Source: Holophagae bacterium (GTDB lineage Bacteria > Acidobacteriota > Thermoanaerobaculia > Thermoanaerobaculales > Sulfomarinibacteraceae). Taken from it: DNA of 32,175 nucleotides. The stretch's first letter is position 1. The number at the start of each line of letters is the position of its first letter. The DNA is taken from the NCBI GenBank assembly GCA_030618605.1, contig JAUXDC010000008.1, forward strand, positions 1 through 32,175. The letters run 5' to 3'. The position numbers and the translations under genes are program-made. Below the pieces are notes generated by a model. That model had not been told where the DNA came from. It saw only the letters and a list, made by a program, of their open reading frames with translations, and did not search any database. Positions 24,864 through 32,175 of the stretch are shown piece by piece.

Positions 24864-26000
24864 ATGGAGAGACTCTCCAATTTTGTGACGGACAGGATGT
24901 CAGTGCGCGGACGCAATCTCCTGTCGATGGTCTTCTTCGGGGTACTGTCGCTGCTGATTGGGGCCATTCAGTTCCAAATCCCGGGCGTCGATGGCGGGGT
25001 CTCTGATCTGCGGGAAGTGGCGGTCCTCAGCAGCGTACTCTACCTGACCCACTGGGCATACGGCCTCGGCGTGGCGCTCATTACGGCTTTCTCCACACCT
25101 GCGGACGGGTCCTTCTTCTCGACCTTTGCCATGCACGCATGCGGCGTCACTGCCGCCTGGTTTTTCTACCGTGAGGCACGGGTTCGCCTGAAGAGTGACC
25201 TGGCCTTTGGTTTGGCGATCTTGGGGTTCAACCTGATCTACTACCTCGTGATCCTGGTGCCGGTGATGGTCGTCACCAACGCTGCCGCCGGTCTGATCGA
25301 GGTCGGTGACATCTTTGGCACGTATCTGGAGGTTCTCAGCGCGCTCCCATTCGAGATTGTCGCCACCGCCGGTATCACCACTTTGTACGCGGTGGCCTAT
25401 CGATTGCGGGAGGATCGCCGCAAGGTGCTTGAGAACGCCTACGACGCGACCCTCGAGGGGTGGGCCGGGGCGCTCGAACTTCGTGATCGCGAGACCTCGG
25501 GCCACTCTCGCCGAGTCGCTAAGGTGACCGTCCGCCTCGGTCGCGCATTCGATCTTTCGGACCGTCAACTGGCCGACCTGCGGCGCGGCGCCCTCTTGCA
25601 CGACATCGGTAAGATGGGGGTCCCGGAGAGCATTCTCCGCAAGTCAGCACCTCTCACCGATGACGAGGAGGAGATCATCCGTGAGCACCCAGACCACGCC
25701 CGCCGCCTACTCGAGCCGATCGGATTCCTGCATCCGGCAATGGACATCCCCTACAGCCACCACGAACGCTGGGACGGCAGCGGTTATCCCCGAGGCCTGG
25801 CCGGCGAGGAGATCCCTTTCGCAGCGAGGCTGTTTGCGGTGATCGACGTTTGGGACGCCCTGGCTTTTGATCGGCCCTACCGTGCAAAATGGAGTCACGA
25901 GCAGATCGTTCAGCACCTGCGTGAAGGCGCCGGCACCCTCTTCGATCCCAGGATTGTAAAGGTTTTCCTCGAAGAGGTAGTGGGCGACGAGAAGCCCTGA
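24864..26000 (+). CDS. Membrane HD-GYP domain protein, probable cyclic-di-GMP phosphodiesterase
   Basis: This 378-residue protein has about five membrane segments in residues 18-180, then a short linker and an HD-GYP domain (about 195-375). The domain has LLHDIGKMGVP (His246, Asp247), HPDHARRLL, SHHERWDGSGYP (299-309) and DVWDAL, so both the metal site and the GYP motif are intact. The expected reaction is hydrolysis of cyclic-di-GMP to GMP. The membrane part may sense a signal; its family is not clear to me. It is the only gene of this type in the window and may act in the same signalling network as the PilZ protein at 5319. Confidence 0.9.
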   Translation: MERLSNFVTDRMSVRGRNLLSMVFFGVLSLLIGAIQFQIPGVDGGVSDLREVAVLSSVLYLTHWAYGLGVALITAFSTPADGSFFSTFAMHACGVTAAWFFYREARVRLKSDLAFGLAILGFNLIYYLVILVPVMVVTNAAAGLIEVGDIFGTYLEVLSALPFEIVATAGITTLYAVAYRLREDRRKVLENAYDATLEGWAGALELRDRETSGHSRRVAKVTVRLGRAFDLSDRQLADLRRGALLHDIGKMGVPESILRKSAPLTDDEEEIIREHPDHARRLLEPIGFLHPAMDIPYSHHERWDGSGYPRGLAGEEIPFAARLFAVIDVWDALAFDRPYRAKWSHEQIVQHLREGAGTLFDPRIVKVFLEEVVGDEKP

Positions 26001-26324
26001 TACCCAAAGAGGCATCTCGTTACTCTTCGAGACTATGGTCCTCGACAAAACAGAGTTCAAGGCGGCTTCCGCAGGCCAGGGTCCACGAGAACATCAGTTC
26101 GGCCGTGGGATTGGCTTTCCAACGCTCAGCTTGGGAAACTGCTTGTTGTGTCAGCCTCTTGCAAAAAGCCACAAGAAGAGCAACCACAAAAAGGTACGAA
26201 AAAGCACAAAAAAGGGAACAAGAAGAAATTAACCTATTTCTTTATAAAGAAATATGACCAATCGCTCTGTCTTAATCGTCTTTCTCTTCGTGCCTTTTTA
26301 CGCCTTTTTATGGCCATTTTCTCC
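26001..26324. other. Non-coding gap between convergent genes
   Basis: The gap between the HD-GYP gene and the minus-strand cytochrome gene holds a small inverted repeat near 26117-26140 (TTTCCAA against TTGGGAAA) and most of an AT-rich fold-back element (26168-26334). I see no gene in it. Confidence 0.65.
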
Positions 26325-26334
26325 TTATTGTGGC
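26168..26334. repeat. 167-bp AT-rich fold-back element with a central palindrome
   Basis: GCCACAA (26168-26174) pairs with TTGTGGC (26328-26334). Inside, an A-rich left arm and a T-rich right arm match imperfectly, for example CCACAAAAAGGTACG-type sequence around 26184-26205 against the complement at 26291-26313. The centre is a perfect 20-bp palindrome (26235-26254). The element is much richer in A and T than its surroundings. The stop codon of the cytochrome gene (26325-26327) lies inside its right arm, so the element could end transcription from both sides. Confidence 0.7.
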
Positions 26335-28328
26335 ATTCCCTTCGATTTATGTAAGCGCCTCGATAGATTGTTTTTCTTTCTGTCAACTCCGAGAGGAGAG
26401 TTGTTAATCAGGTTTCGGTCTTCTACCGTCCCAGCCTGCTGAGCCCGGCTGAGTTCCTCGATCTCATCCTCGGTATAGCCGAGTTCCTTCCAGTCCATGA
26501 CGCCTTGGGGACCGTGGCAATTGTCACAACTGAGGGCGCCGTCTAACCGAATGGCGTGGCTGATTTCCAGCATGGGGTCTGTGGGCACCCAACGTGGTTC
26601 GGTGTTGCGTCCAGCCTTGACGTCTTCAAAGCTGTTGAGGTTCCACCCGTCGATATCCATGTAGGACATGAAACGGTCGAGCATGTAAATCTTGAACATC
26701 CAGCCATACATCATGCCCATCATGCTCTTGTCCATCTCGAGGCGTGCGGCCTGGTCGGGATCCCCGTTTTGATAGTAGTCAGGCAGGTTATAGGGTACGA
26801 ACATGCCCCCAAACGGTCCGATGTTGCCGAGGTCGATGTGCTGCCGACCGTTGAACCTCTTCATGGGGTAGATCTTTGACGGTCGGCCGTTCCTCGCGAT
26901 CGGGCGCATCACGTCTTCAAACCAGCCCTCGTAGTCGAAATTCTCAAACTCGGGCCAGCGATATTGGGCGTTGTAGAAGGTGTAGAGACCGGCTTCGTTG
27001 GGATTGTCGCCGATGGGATTTCCCAGGAACGTACAGTCGCCGTTCCACCAGACGTAGTTGATGCCCTCTCCGGGCGCAGAGAGCTTCAGCTCGTCGTGAT
27101 AGATGTGAATTCCAGGACCTTCTTCAAATTCGGTTGTGCCGAAGTCTCGCCGGGTGACGTTGTCGGGATGCAGCGATGGGATGTGGCAGGTCTGGCATGC
27201 CATGACGTCGATGTGGCTGTTAAGTGAGGGACCCAGGTCGCTGTTTTCATCGTGGGGTGGGTCGTCGTGGCAGTCCAGGCAGGACACCTCCACATGAGGG
27301 AGATCGTTGGCCATCATCGTGGTCGTATGTGTGCCCTTGGCCATCAGATGACCCTGGGCATGGTGGCAGTCAAGACAACTCAAACCGGCGGCGGCGTGCA
27401 CGTCCCAGGTGGGGGAGTAGGGAGTGCCGCGTTTCGAACCGGGGTGCTGGACTCTGGGGCGCTCGCGACCGAGGTTCAGCAGACTCTGGGAGTACTCGGG
27501 GCCGGCCGGGTCGATATAGAGGTCTCCGCCCATGTTGTGTTGATGACATCGCAGACAGGCGACGGCTGAAGGTTTTGTCACCGACAGGGCGGCTTTCAGG
27601 GTGCGGTCCTGACTCCAACGGTTGCGTCCGTTGGGGTCGGTGACAACCTGTTTTTGATTCATGTCGTAGGCGATGGCGTGGCAGATCAGACAGTCGATGG
27701 CTTCCCTTTCCACTGTCAGGGTCCGGTACAGGGGCATCATCTCGCCCAGGGGCGCCTGGTATTGGCCGCCGATGTGGCACTGGCCGCAGCCTTCGCTCAT
27801 GGTGTCGCCGTCGGCTGTCGTGACGACCTCGGCCCAGGCTGTCATGGCAAAGGAGCCGGGTTTTGGGCAGGGGCGGTTCAACTTGCCCATGGCAAAGTTG
27901 TCGGCCTTTTCACCGTTGAAACCCCAGACATTGGGGTGTTCTTTCGTGAAAAATCGAAAGTGGGCGGAATCGGTCAGATTCGCCATCAAGTCGACCGTTT
28001 GCTCTTGGCCTACCGCGTCGGTGTAGTCGAGTGTCTCGTGACACTTCAGACATGTGGCCGGCCCGTCGTAGGAAAGAATACCCGCCTCTCGGAACAGCTC
28101 GACATGGTTGAATTCGGAGGCAGCCTGCGGGAAATTGATTTCCAAGGCGGTAAAAATGGTCTCGAATTCCTCAGGAGTGACGGGAACGACCACCCGGGGG
28201 ATGCGCCCGGGCCTGCTGTCGGCAGGCATCATGACATTGATCAGATGGGACCACGAGAGTCCAACTACCACAACAACAATCAAAAAAACGGCGAATGAAA
28301 CCGGACGCCAACTTCGGAATAACGGCAC
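26325..28328 (-). CDS. Membrane-anchored octaheme cytochrome c
   Basis: This 667-residue protein starts at GTG 28328, 5 nt after AAGGAG; the frame is open upstream but without such a site. Residues 9-30 form one membrane anchor, and the rest should be periplasmic. There are eight CxxCH haem sites, at about 93, 181, 213, 258, 318, 350, 378 and 601. None is CxxCK. The spacing and the HIDVMACQTCHIP stretch resemble the octaheme tetrathionate reductase family and its relatives, some of which reduce nitrite or hydroxylamine. The long stretch without haem sites between the seventh and eighth (about 220 residues) could be a substrate or partner domain. The reaction is unproven. Confidence 0.86.
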   Translation of the reverse strand: MPLFRSWRPVSFAVFLIVVVVVGLSWSHLINVMMPADSRPGRIPRVVVPVTPEEFETIFTALEINFPQAASEFNHVELFREAGILSYDGPATCLKCHETLDYTDAVGQEQTVDLMANLTDSAHFRFFTKEHPNVWGFNGEKADNFAMGKLNRPCPKPGSFAMTAWAEVVTTADGDTMSEGCGQCHIGGQYQAPLGEMMPLYRTLTVEREAIDCLICHAIAYDMNQKQVVTDPNGRNRWSQDRTLKAALSVTKPSAVACLRCHQHNMGGDLYIDPAGPEYSQSLLNLGRERPRVQHPGSKRGTPYSPTWDVHAAAGLSCLDCHHAQGHLMAKGTHTTTMMANDLPHVEVSCLDCHDDPPHDENSDLGPSLNSHIDVMACQTCHIPSLHPDNVTRRDFGTTEFEEGPGIHIYHDELKLSAPGEGINYVWWNGDCTFLGNPIGDNPNEAGLYTFYNAQYRWPEFENFDYEGWFEDVMRPIARNGRPSKIYPMKRFNGRQHIDLGNIGPFGGMFVPYNLPDYYQNGDPDQAARLEMDKSMMGMMYGWMFKIYMLDRFMSYMDIDGWNLNSFEDVKAGRNTEPRWVPTDPMLEISHAIRLDGALSCDNCHGPQGVMDWKELGYTEDEIEELSRAQQAGTVEDRNLINNSPLGVDRKKNNLSRRLHKSKGMPQ

Positions 28329-28479
28329 GGTGACTCCTTGGCTAGACAGACATTGGGGCAGAGGGTGTGAGAACGAGCAATCGGGGGCTGCCCCTTTGTA
28401 CGACAACCCCGCCGAAACCATATCACGCTTCACGATTTCGTTCCCGACGATCTGGACTGACTCGGATCAATTCATTCTC

Positions 28480-28509
28480 TTGCCATCTGCGGAGAACACC
28501 CGTCATAAT
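28480..28509 (+). promoter_or_regulatory. Putative leaderless promoter of the DUF2238-like gene
   Basis: TTGCCA (28480-28485) and CATAAT (28504-28509) are 18 bp apart, each one base from consensus. The -10 ends 6 nt before ATG 28516. Confidence 0.5.
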
Positions 28510-28515
28510 CAGGTG

Positions 28516-29175
28516 ATGAATAAAGCGAGCAACGCCCCTGTCCGATACCTGCCCCATGGACTCCTTGGTATCTATTTGGCGCTGTTCACGGTCTGCGCTA
28601 TCAGACCCTTCGATCGTGAAGTCTGGATTGCCGAAAATATTCCGATTGTCCTGATCGTGGCGACCTTGGTGCTGACCTTCCGGTGGTTCCGGTTCTCGAA
28701 CACGGCCTACCTGATGATGGCGGTGCTGGTCTTTCTGCACACCATCGGCGGCCACTACACTTTCGAGCGGGTGCCTTTTCAGTGGGTCTCGGACACCTTT
28801 GGTTTCGAACGTAATCACTTCGACCGCATGGCCCACTTCTCGGTCGGATTCTATGCCTTTGCGTTTGCCGAATTGCTTGACCGCCGGAAGCTTATCGAAG
28901 CCCGCTGGTTGCTGTTTGTTGTCCCGGTGATGGCGATTTTCACTGTGGCAGCGGTCTACGAGATCATCGAGTGGATCTTCGCCGTTCTCTCAGACCCGTC
29001 GGCCGGCGCGGCCTTTCTGGGTTCTCAGGGCGACTCGTGGGACGCCCAAAAAGACATGCTCGCCGATGGATTGGGCGCAATCGCCGCGTCGGCCCTTTAT
29101 CTTTTTCTGCGGGGCCGGGGTGTCTCGGGATCGGCCCGGCTATTGAGCGACTCATCCAGGAGCACCTCCGAATAA
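28516..29175 (+). CDS. DUF2238/YjdF-like membrane protein
   Basis: This 219-residue protein has about six hydrophobic segments. The motifs LHTIGGHYTFERVPF, FDRMAHFSVGFYAF and AAVYEIIEWIFAVL, followed by GSQGDSWDAQKDM and a closing glycine-alanine membrane helix, are those of DUF2238 proteins such as YjdF. Conserved His, Glu and Asp residues at the membrane face suggest metal or proton handling, but the function is not established. It is divergent from the octaheme cytochrome. Confidence 0.88.
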   Translation: MNKASNAPVRYLPHGLLGIYLALFTVCAIRPFDREVWIAENIPIVLIVATLVLTFRWFRFSNTAYLMMAVLVFLHTIGGHYTFERVPFQWVSDTFGFERNHFDRMAHFSVGFYAFAFAELLDRRKLIEARWLLFVVPVMAIFTVAAVYEIIEWIFAVLSDPSAGAAFLGSQGDSWDAQKDMLADGLGAIAASALYLFLRGRGVSGSARLLSDSSRSTSE

Positions 29176-29623
29176 TCGAGGGAGAATCCTCCAGAAGAGA
29201 ATTAACACAGAGGACACAGAGGACACAGAGGAGAGCACCAACGGGGTCGTTAGATCCGCCCGGTACGCGGACTCCGTCCGCTAACGGCAGAAGAGAAACG
29301 AGCTCCAAGAACCAGTTTTTGTCACCCGCCTTTCTTCTGCCCCAGCACGCTTCGCGTACAACCGGGCTCCGGGGCACAATGCCAAAGACGGATCTTGAGC
29401 GCGTCGGACTGGTTTGCCCCTAGCGGGCGAAGCCTGCGTGTTGAAGGCCTGCACTTCGATGGGACGCCCTGCGTCCAGGGCGATGGGCAGGTCTGTGGGC
29501 GAACGCCGGGAGGGTCCTTGGGTTGGCCTCTGTGTTCCTCTTTGTCTCTGTGGTGAATCTGCCGACAGACTCTGCGGACAGCTTAAATCGGGGGCTGATC
29601 TTTTTGGTTCCGGCTCCGCAGGG
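29176..29623. other. Non-coding gap with inverted CACAGAGG repeats
   Basis: The gap holds three exact tandem copies of ACACAGAGG (29205-29231) and, about 295 bp on, an inverted degenerate set (29527-29553) beginning with a perfect CCTCTGTGT. A perfect 7-bp hairpin lies at 29465-29482. The intervening sequence has no convincing gene on either strand. This form is typical of large dispersed intergenic repeats. Confidence 0.6.
29205..29553. repeat. Inverted repeat pair of ACACAGAGG arrays
   Basis: Left array: three perfect 9-bp copies at 29205-29213, 29214-29222 and 29223-29231. Right array, inverted: CCTCTGTGT at 29527-29535, then two degenerate copies to 29553. The left array begins 29 bp after the stop of the DUF2238-like gene. 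Only the ends are clearly inverted; the interior is not an obvious palindrome. Confidence 0.6.
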
Positions 29624-30931
29624 TTAGCGAATACCCATCATTGCGAGCAGAATGATAATGACCGTCGCCACGATCGGGAAGAGCACGGTGACAACCCCAA
29701 GGTCTTTGTAGCCTTCTTTGTGGGTGACACCCATGACCATCAGGAGCGTAATGACCGCTCCGGAATGGGGGAGGGAGTCCAGTCCTCCCGACGCGACGGA
29801 ACAGATCCTGTGGAGGACATCTGGGTCGATCCCCATTTCCATATATTTTGGGCCCATCGTTTTCATGAATATCGTCAATCCACCGCTGGCGGATCCAGTG
29901 ATCCCAGCCATGATGTTGACTGCGCAGGCGGCAGACGCGAGTGGCGGCAAGGGCAAAGACATCGCGAAGTCGACGAACGTCTTGAACGCGACAACGCCTT
30001 TTACGACAAAACCAAAACCGACGATTGCAGCGGTATTCAACAAGGGCATCACACTTTGAGAGACACCTTCATTGAGTGTCTTGAGGGGATTTTCTATTCG
30101 TCTCCAAAACAGGATGTATGTCAGAGCTGTCCCGGCCGCCAGGGCTATCGTTACGGCGTAAATTGGGTTCATGTTTTTCAAGATCACGATAAGTGCAATC
30201 ACACAGACCAGGGGAAGGAATGCCAGCCTCCAATCGGGAAGCAGACTCGGGTCAACGAGGGACATCCTCTCCATGTCGTCGTTGGGCCCCGGGACGAAAT
30301 GTTCGTCGTTCCTCTCGGCGACTCGTGACTGCCATGAGAGGTACCAAAAGCCCAAAGCAAACATGATGATGCTTGCCACGATTCCGAGAATAGGCGCCGC
30401 CGTCGCCGGCGTACCGATGACCTGGGCTGGGATGAGGTTTTGAATGGCTGGTGTACCGGGCAGGGCAGTCATCGAGAAGGTCCCCGCACCAAGAGCAATC
30501 GCGGCGACTATCAGTCTTTTCGGTAAATCCGCCTCTTTGAACAGGACGGCTGCGATCGGATAGATCGTGAATACGACCACAAATACATTGACGCCGCCAT
30601 AGGTCAGAGTTGCAGTCGCCAGGATGACCACGAGAAGAGCCTTCTTGGTTCCAAAGGCACTGAGCAGCTTGTATGAAATTGAGTTGGCGGAACCGCTGTC
30701 ACCCATGGCCTTGCCAAAGAGTGATCCGAAGAAAAAGATCAGGAAGAACGCTCCGATGAAATACTTGAAGCCCTCCGCATACGAACCGGAGATGCTCGAC
30801 CAGATCTCAGCGTTGTTTGTCAGGATGACGACGAGGGAACACAGGAGAGACGCGGGGATGATGCTCCATCCCTTGAAAGCAAGAAGAATAACCAAGGCAA
30901 TCGATATGAGGACTCCAATAACTCCCAACAT
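29624..30931 (-). CDS. GntP-family permease
   Basis: This 435-residue membrane protein has about 12 hydrophobic segments, the length of GntP permeases. It carries the family patterns GSLFGKAMGDSGSANSIS near residue 70, FSMTALPGTPAIQNLIP at about 152-168 and, late, ITGSASGGLTIFMKTMG and ASGGLDSLPHSGAVI. GntP proteins import gluconate or related sugar acids by proton symport, and one branch carries hydroxybutyrate; the substrate here is open. It starts at an ATG after AAGGAGA. It follows the RND pump gene by 56 bp on the same strand, which may be coincidence rather than an operon of related function. Confidence 0.9.
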   Translation of the reverse strand: MLGVIGVLISIALVILLAFKGWSIIPASLLCSLVVILTNNAEIWSSISGSYAEGFKYFIGAFFLIFFFGSLFGKAMGDSGSANSISYKLLSAFGTKKALLVVILATATLTYGGVNVFVVVFTIYPIAAVLFKEADLPKRLIVAAIALGAGTFSMTALPGTPAIQNLIPAQVIGTPATAAPILGIVASIIMFALGFWYLSWQSRVAERNDEHFVPGPNDDMERMSLVDPSLLPDWRLAFLPLVCVIALIVILKNMNPIYAVTIALAAGTALTYILFWRRIENPLKTLNEGVSQSVMPLLNTAAIVGFGFVVKGVVAFKTFVDFAMSLPLPPLASAACAVNIMAGITGSASGGLTIFMKTMGPKYMEMGIDPDVLHRICSVASGGLDSLPHSGAVITLLMVMGVTHKEGYKDLGVVTVLFPIVATVIIILLAMMGIR

Positions 30932-30987
30932 GATAGATCTCCTTTTCTACGAGGTCTGCCCCATTCTACTCGGAGCGTGCCCTTAGT

Positions 30988-32175
30988 TCACGCCACCAAC
31001 CGTTGCGCAAATCCTCGAAGGTCTTCCAAGAGCGTGTAGACGATCGGTACGTAGATCATGGTGAGAAAGGTCGCAACCAGCAGGCCGCCGATGGCGACGA
31101 CGGCAAGTGGAGAGAGACGCTCGAGGCCGACGGCCCACTCGAAAGCAATGGGAATCATGCCGGCGATGGTTGAGATTGCGGTCATCAGGATCGGCCGCAT
31201 CCTGACGCCAACCGCGTCGATCAGGGCATCGTTCATCGAAGCGCCGTTTGAGCGCGCGGTGCGCACAAAATCGAGCAGCAGAATCGAGTTGTTGACAACA
31301 ATTCCTGCCAGCAGAATCATGCCCATCATCGCGGGCATACAGGCATGGCGGTCAAAGATCAGCAGGGCCCACGCGGCGCCGATCACCGCGAGAGGAATCA
31401 CCGACATGATGGTGATCGGGTGAAGCCATGATTTGAAGCTCGGGACCAGTGCAAAGAAGAGAAATATCACACTCAGGCCAAGTGCTGCTCCAAGTCGACC
31501 GAAGGCCTCTGTCATCTGAGAAATTTCTCCCTGATAGGAGATTTGATAACCGGGCGGCAGCTCAAGATCTTCCAAGGCTTCGAGCTTGTCCTCGTTCAGG
31601 TGCGAGATCGCCCGGCGGGCTCGAAAGACCTTGATGTCGAGGGTCCGCACCAAGGCTTGGTGGGTAATGATCTGGGTGCCGGGGATCAGCCTGATTGTGC
31701 CGAGTTGGACGAGCGGGACAAGGCCTTTCGTTGTTCTGATTGTGAAGGTCTCGAGGCTTTCGAGATCGGCTCGGTCAGCGGCCGGCGCCTGGATCCAAAT
31801 GGACATGCTGTCCTGGTTTTCGACGCGAATAGTTGAGGCCGGCATGCCGCCGACGACGCCCGAGATCTGAGCTGTCACTTCGTCAGGTCCGATTCCGTAG
31901 AACGCGAGTTTGCCGGGATCGAGTTCCAGGGCCGCCTCAAGGGTGTCCAGTCGCCACGAAGGACTGATCGAGGTCACGCCTCGCATTGTCTTGTAAAGAC
32001 GCTGTTCGACCTCCCTGCCCAGACGATCGAGAACTTCGAGGTCAGGGCCGGAAATCATAACGTCGATCGGCGCGAGAATGGTCGACAACGGAGTTGCGCC
32101 AAAGCCGTAGACAGCCACCTGGGCGAGGCCCGGTATCTGCTGAAACTGCCTCTGTAGTTCACTCTCGATTACCCA
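30988..32175 (-). CDS. RND-family efflux transporter, C-terminal part (cut by window edge)
   Basis: The visible 395 residues are the C-terminal part of an AcrB/HAE1- or CzcA-type inner-membrane pump; the frame runs off the right edge and the start is outside the window. A periplasmic pore and docking region comes first (PGLAQVAVYGFGATPLS at its start, then LELDPGKLAFYGIGPDEVTAQI). Six membrane segments follow, with the signature GMILLAGIVVNNSILLLDF and RMRPILMTAISTIAGMIPIA in the second half. The canonical transmembrane aspartate pair lies upstream and is not visible, so drug and metal subtypes cannot be separated. Confidence 0.93.
   Translation of the reverse strand, partial: WVIESELQRQFQQIPGLAQVAVYGFGATPLSTILAPIDVMISGPDLEVLDRLGREVEQRLYKTMRGVTSISPSWRLDTLEAALELDPGKLAFYGIGPDEVTAQISGVVGGMPASTIRVENQDSMSIWIQAPAADRADLESLETFTIRTTKGLVPLVQLGTIRLIPGTQIITHQALVRTLDIKVFRARRAISHLNEDKLEALEDLELPPGYQISYQGEISQMTEAFGRLGAALGLSVIFLFFALVPSFKSWLHPITIMSVIPLAVIGAAWALLIFDRHACMPAMMGMILLAGIVVNNSILLLDFVRTARSNGASMNDALIDAVGVRMRPILMTAISTIAGMIPIAFEWAVGLERLSPLAVVAIGGLLVATFLTMIYVPIVYTLLEDLRGFAQRLVA

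Noticed and set aside
29414-30328. Plus-strand frame of 304 codons opposite the GntP permease
   Set aside because: It begins in repeat DNA and lies opposite a clear membrane transporter; its composition is polar and unlike any family.

Overview
The window is about 32 kb of GC-rich bacterial chromosome carrying 30 protein-coding regions on both strands, one of them cut by the right edge and one a remnant. I see no rRNA, tRNA, CRISPR array, transposase or integrase gene. The mix of gene families, the secreted proteins with short stereotyped C-terminal tails (GFESGDTSAWS; PVELMAFSIE) and the many dispersed repeats suggest a Gram-negative, free-living respiratory bacterium. An acidobacterial lineage is my best guess, but that is inference only.

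Layout. (1) 1-5145: a non-coding leader with a fold-back repeat, then a two-gene operon. Its first gene encodes a membrane protein fusing a cytoplasmic GHKL/Hsp90-type ATPase to a transglutaminase-like domain. Its second encodes what looks like a degenerate GHKL partner. A small membrane protein and a strong terminator follow. (2) 5319-8195: a PilZ protein with a degenerate receiver-like domain, a DDAH-type hydrolase and a membrane-anchored PP2C/SpoIIE phosphatase. (3) 8238-11090, minus strand: a tightly overlapping operon of a VOC protein, an erythromycin-esterase-like lipoprotein and adenosine deaminase. (4) 11187-13790: a secreted amidohydrolase with an N-terminal OB-like domain, and a lipoprotein. 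(5) 13936-20026: a nitrogen-oxide block of nnrS, a SnoaL-like protein, napD, napA and napB, then a second SnoaL-like lipoprotein. (6) 20232-24771: a secreted protein, an alpha/beta hydrolase, a small gene followed by a truncated nucleotidyltransferase, miaA and a glycosyltransferase. (7) 24864-29175: a membrane HD-GYP protein, a membrane-anchored octaheme cytochrome c and a DUF2238-like membrane protein. (8) 29624-32175, minus strand: a GntP-family permease and the C-terminal part of an RND efflux pump.

How the genes may work together. NapD, NapA and NapB form a periplasmic nitrate reductase. No napC, napG or napH lies beside them, so quinol oxidation must be supplied from elsewhere. NnrS and the octaheme cytochrome, about 7 kb away, fit wider use of nitrogen oxides or other periplasmic electron acceptors. 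The PilZ and HD-GYP proteins point to cyclic-di-GMP signalling.

The strongest candidate for an undescribed system is the GHKL-transglutaminase plus degenerate-GHKL pair (381-4618). Two non-coding patterns also stand out. Seven genes have a -10-like hexamer ending 6 or 7 nt before the ATG, as expected of leaderless transcripts. Three fold-back elements of 161-167 bp occur, two of them lying exactly at the stop codon of a cytochrome gene.
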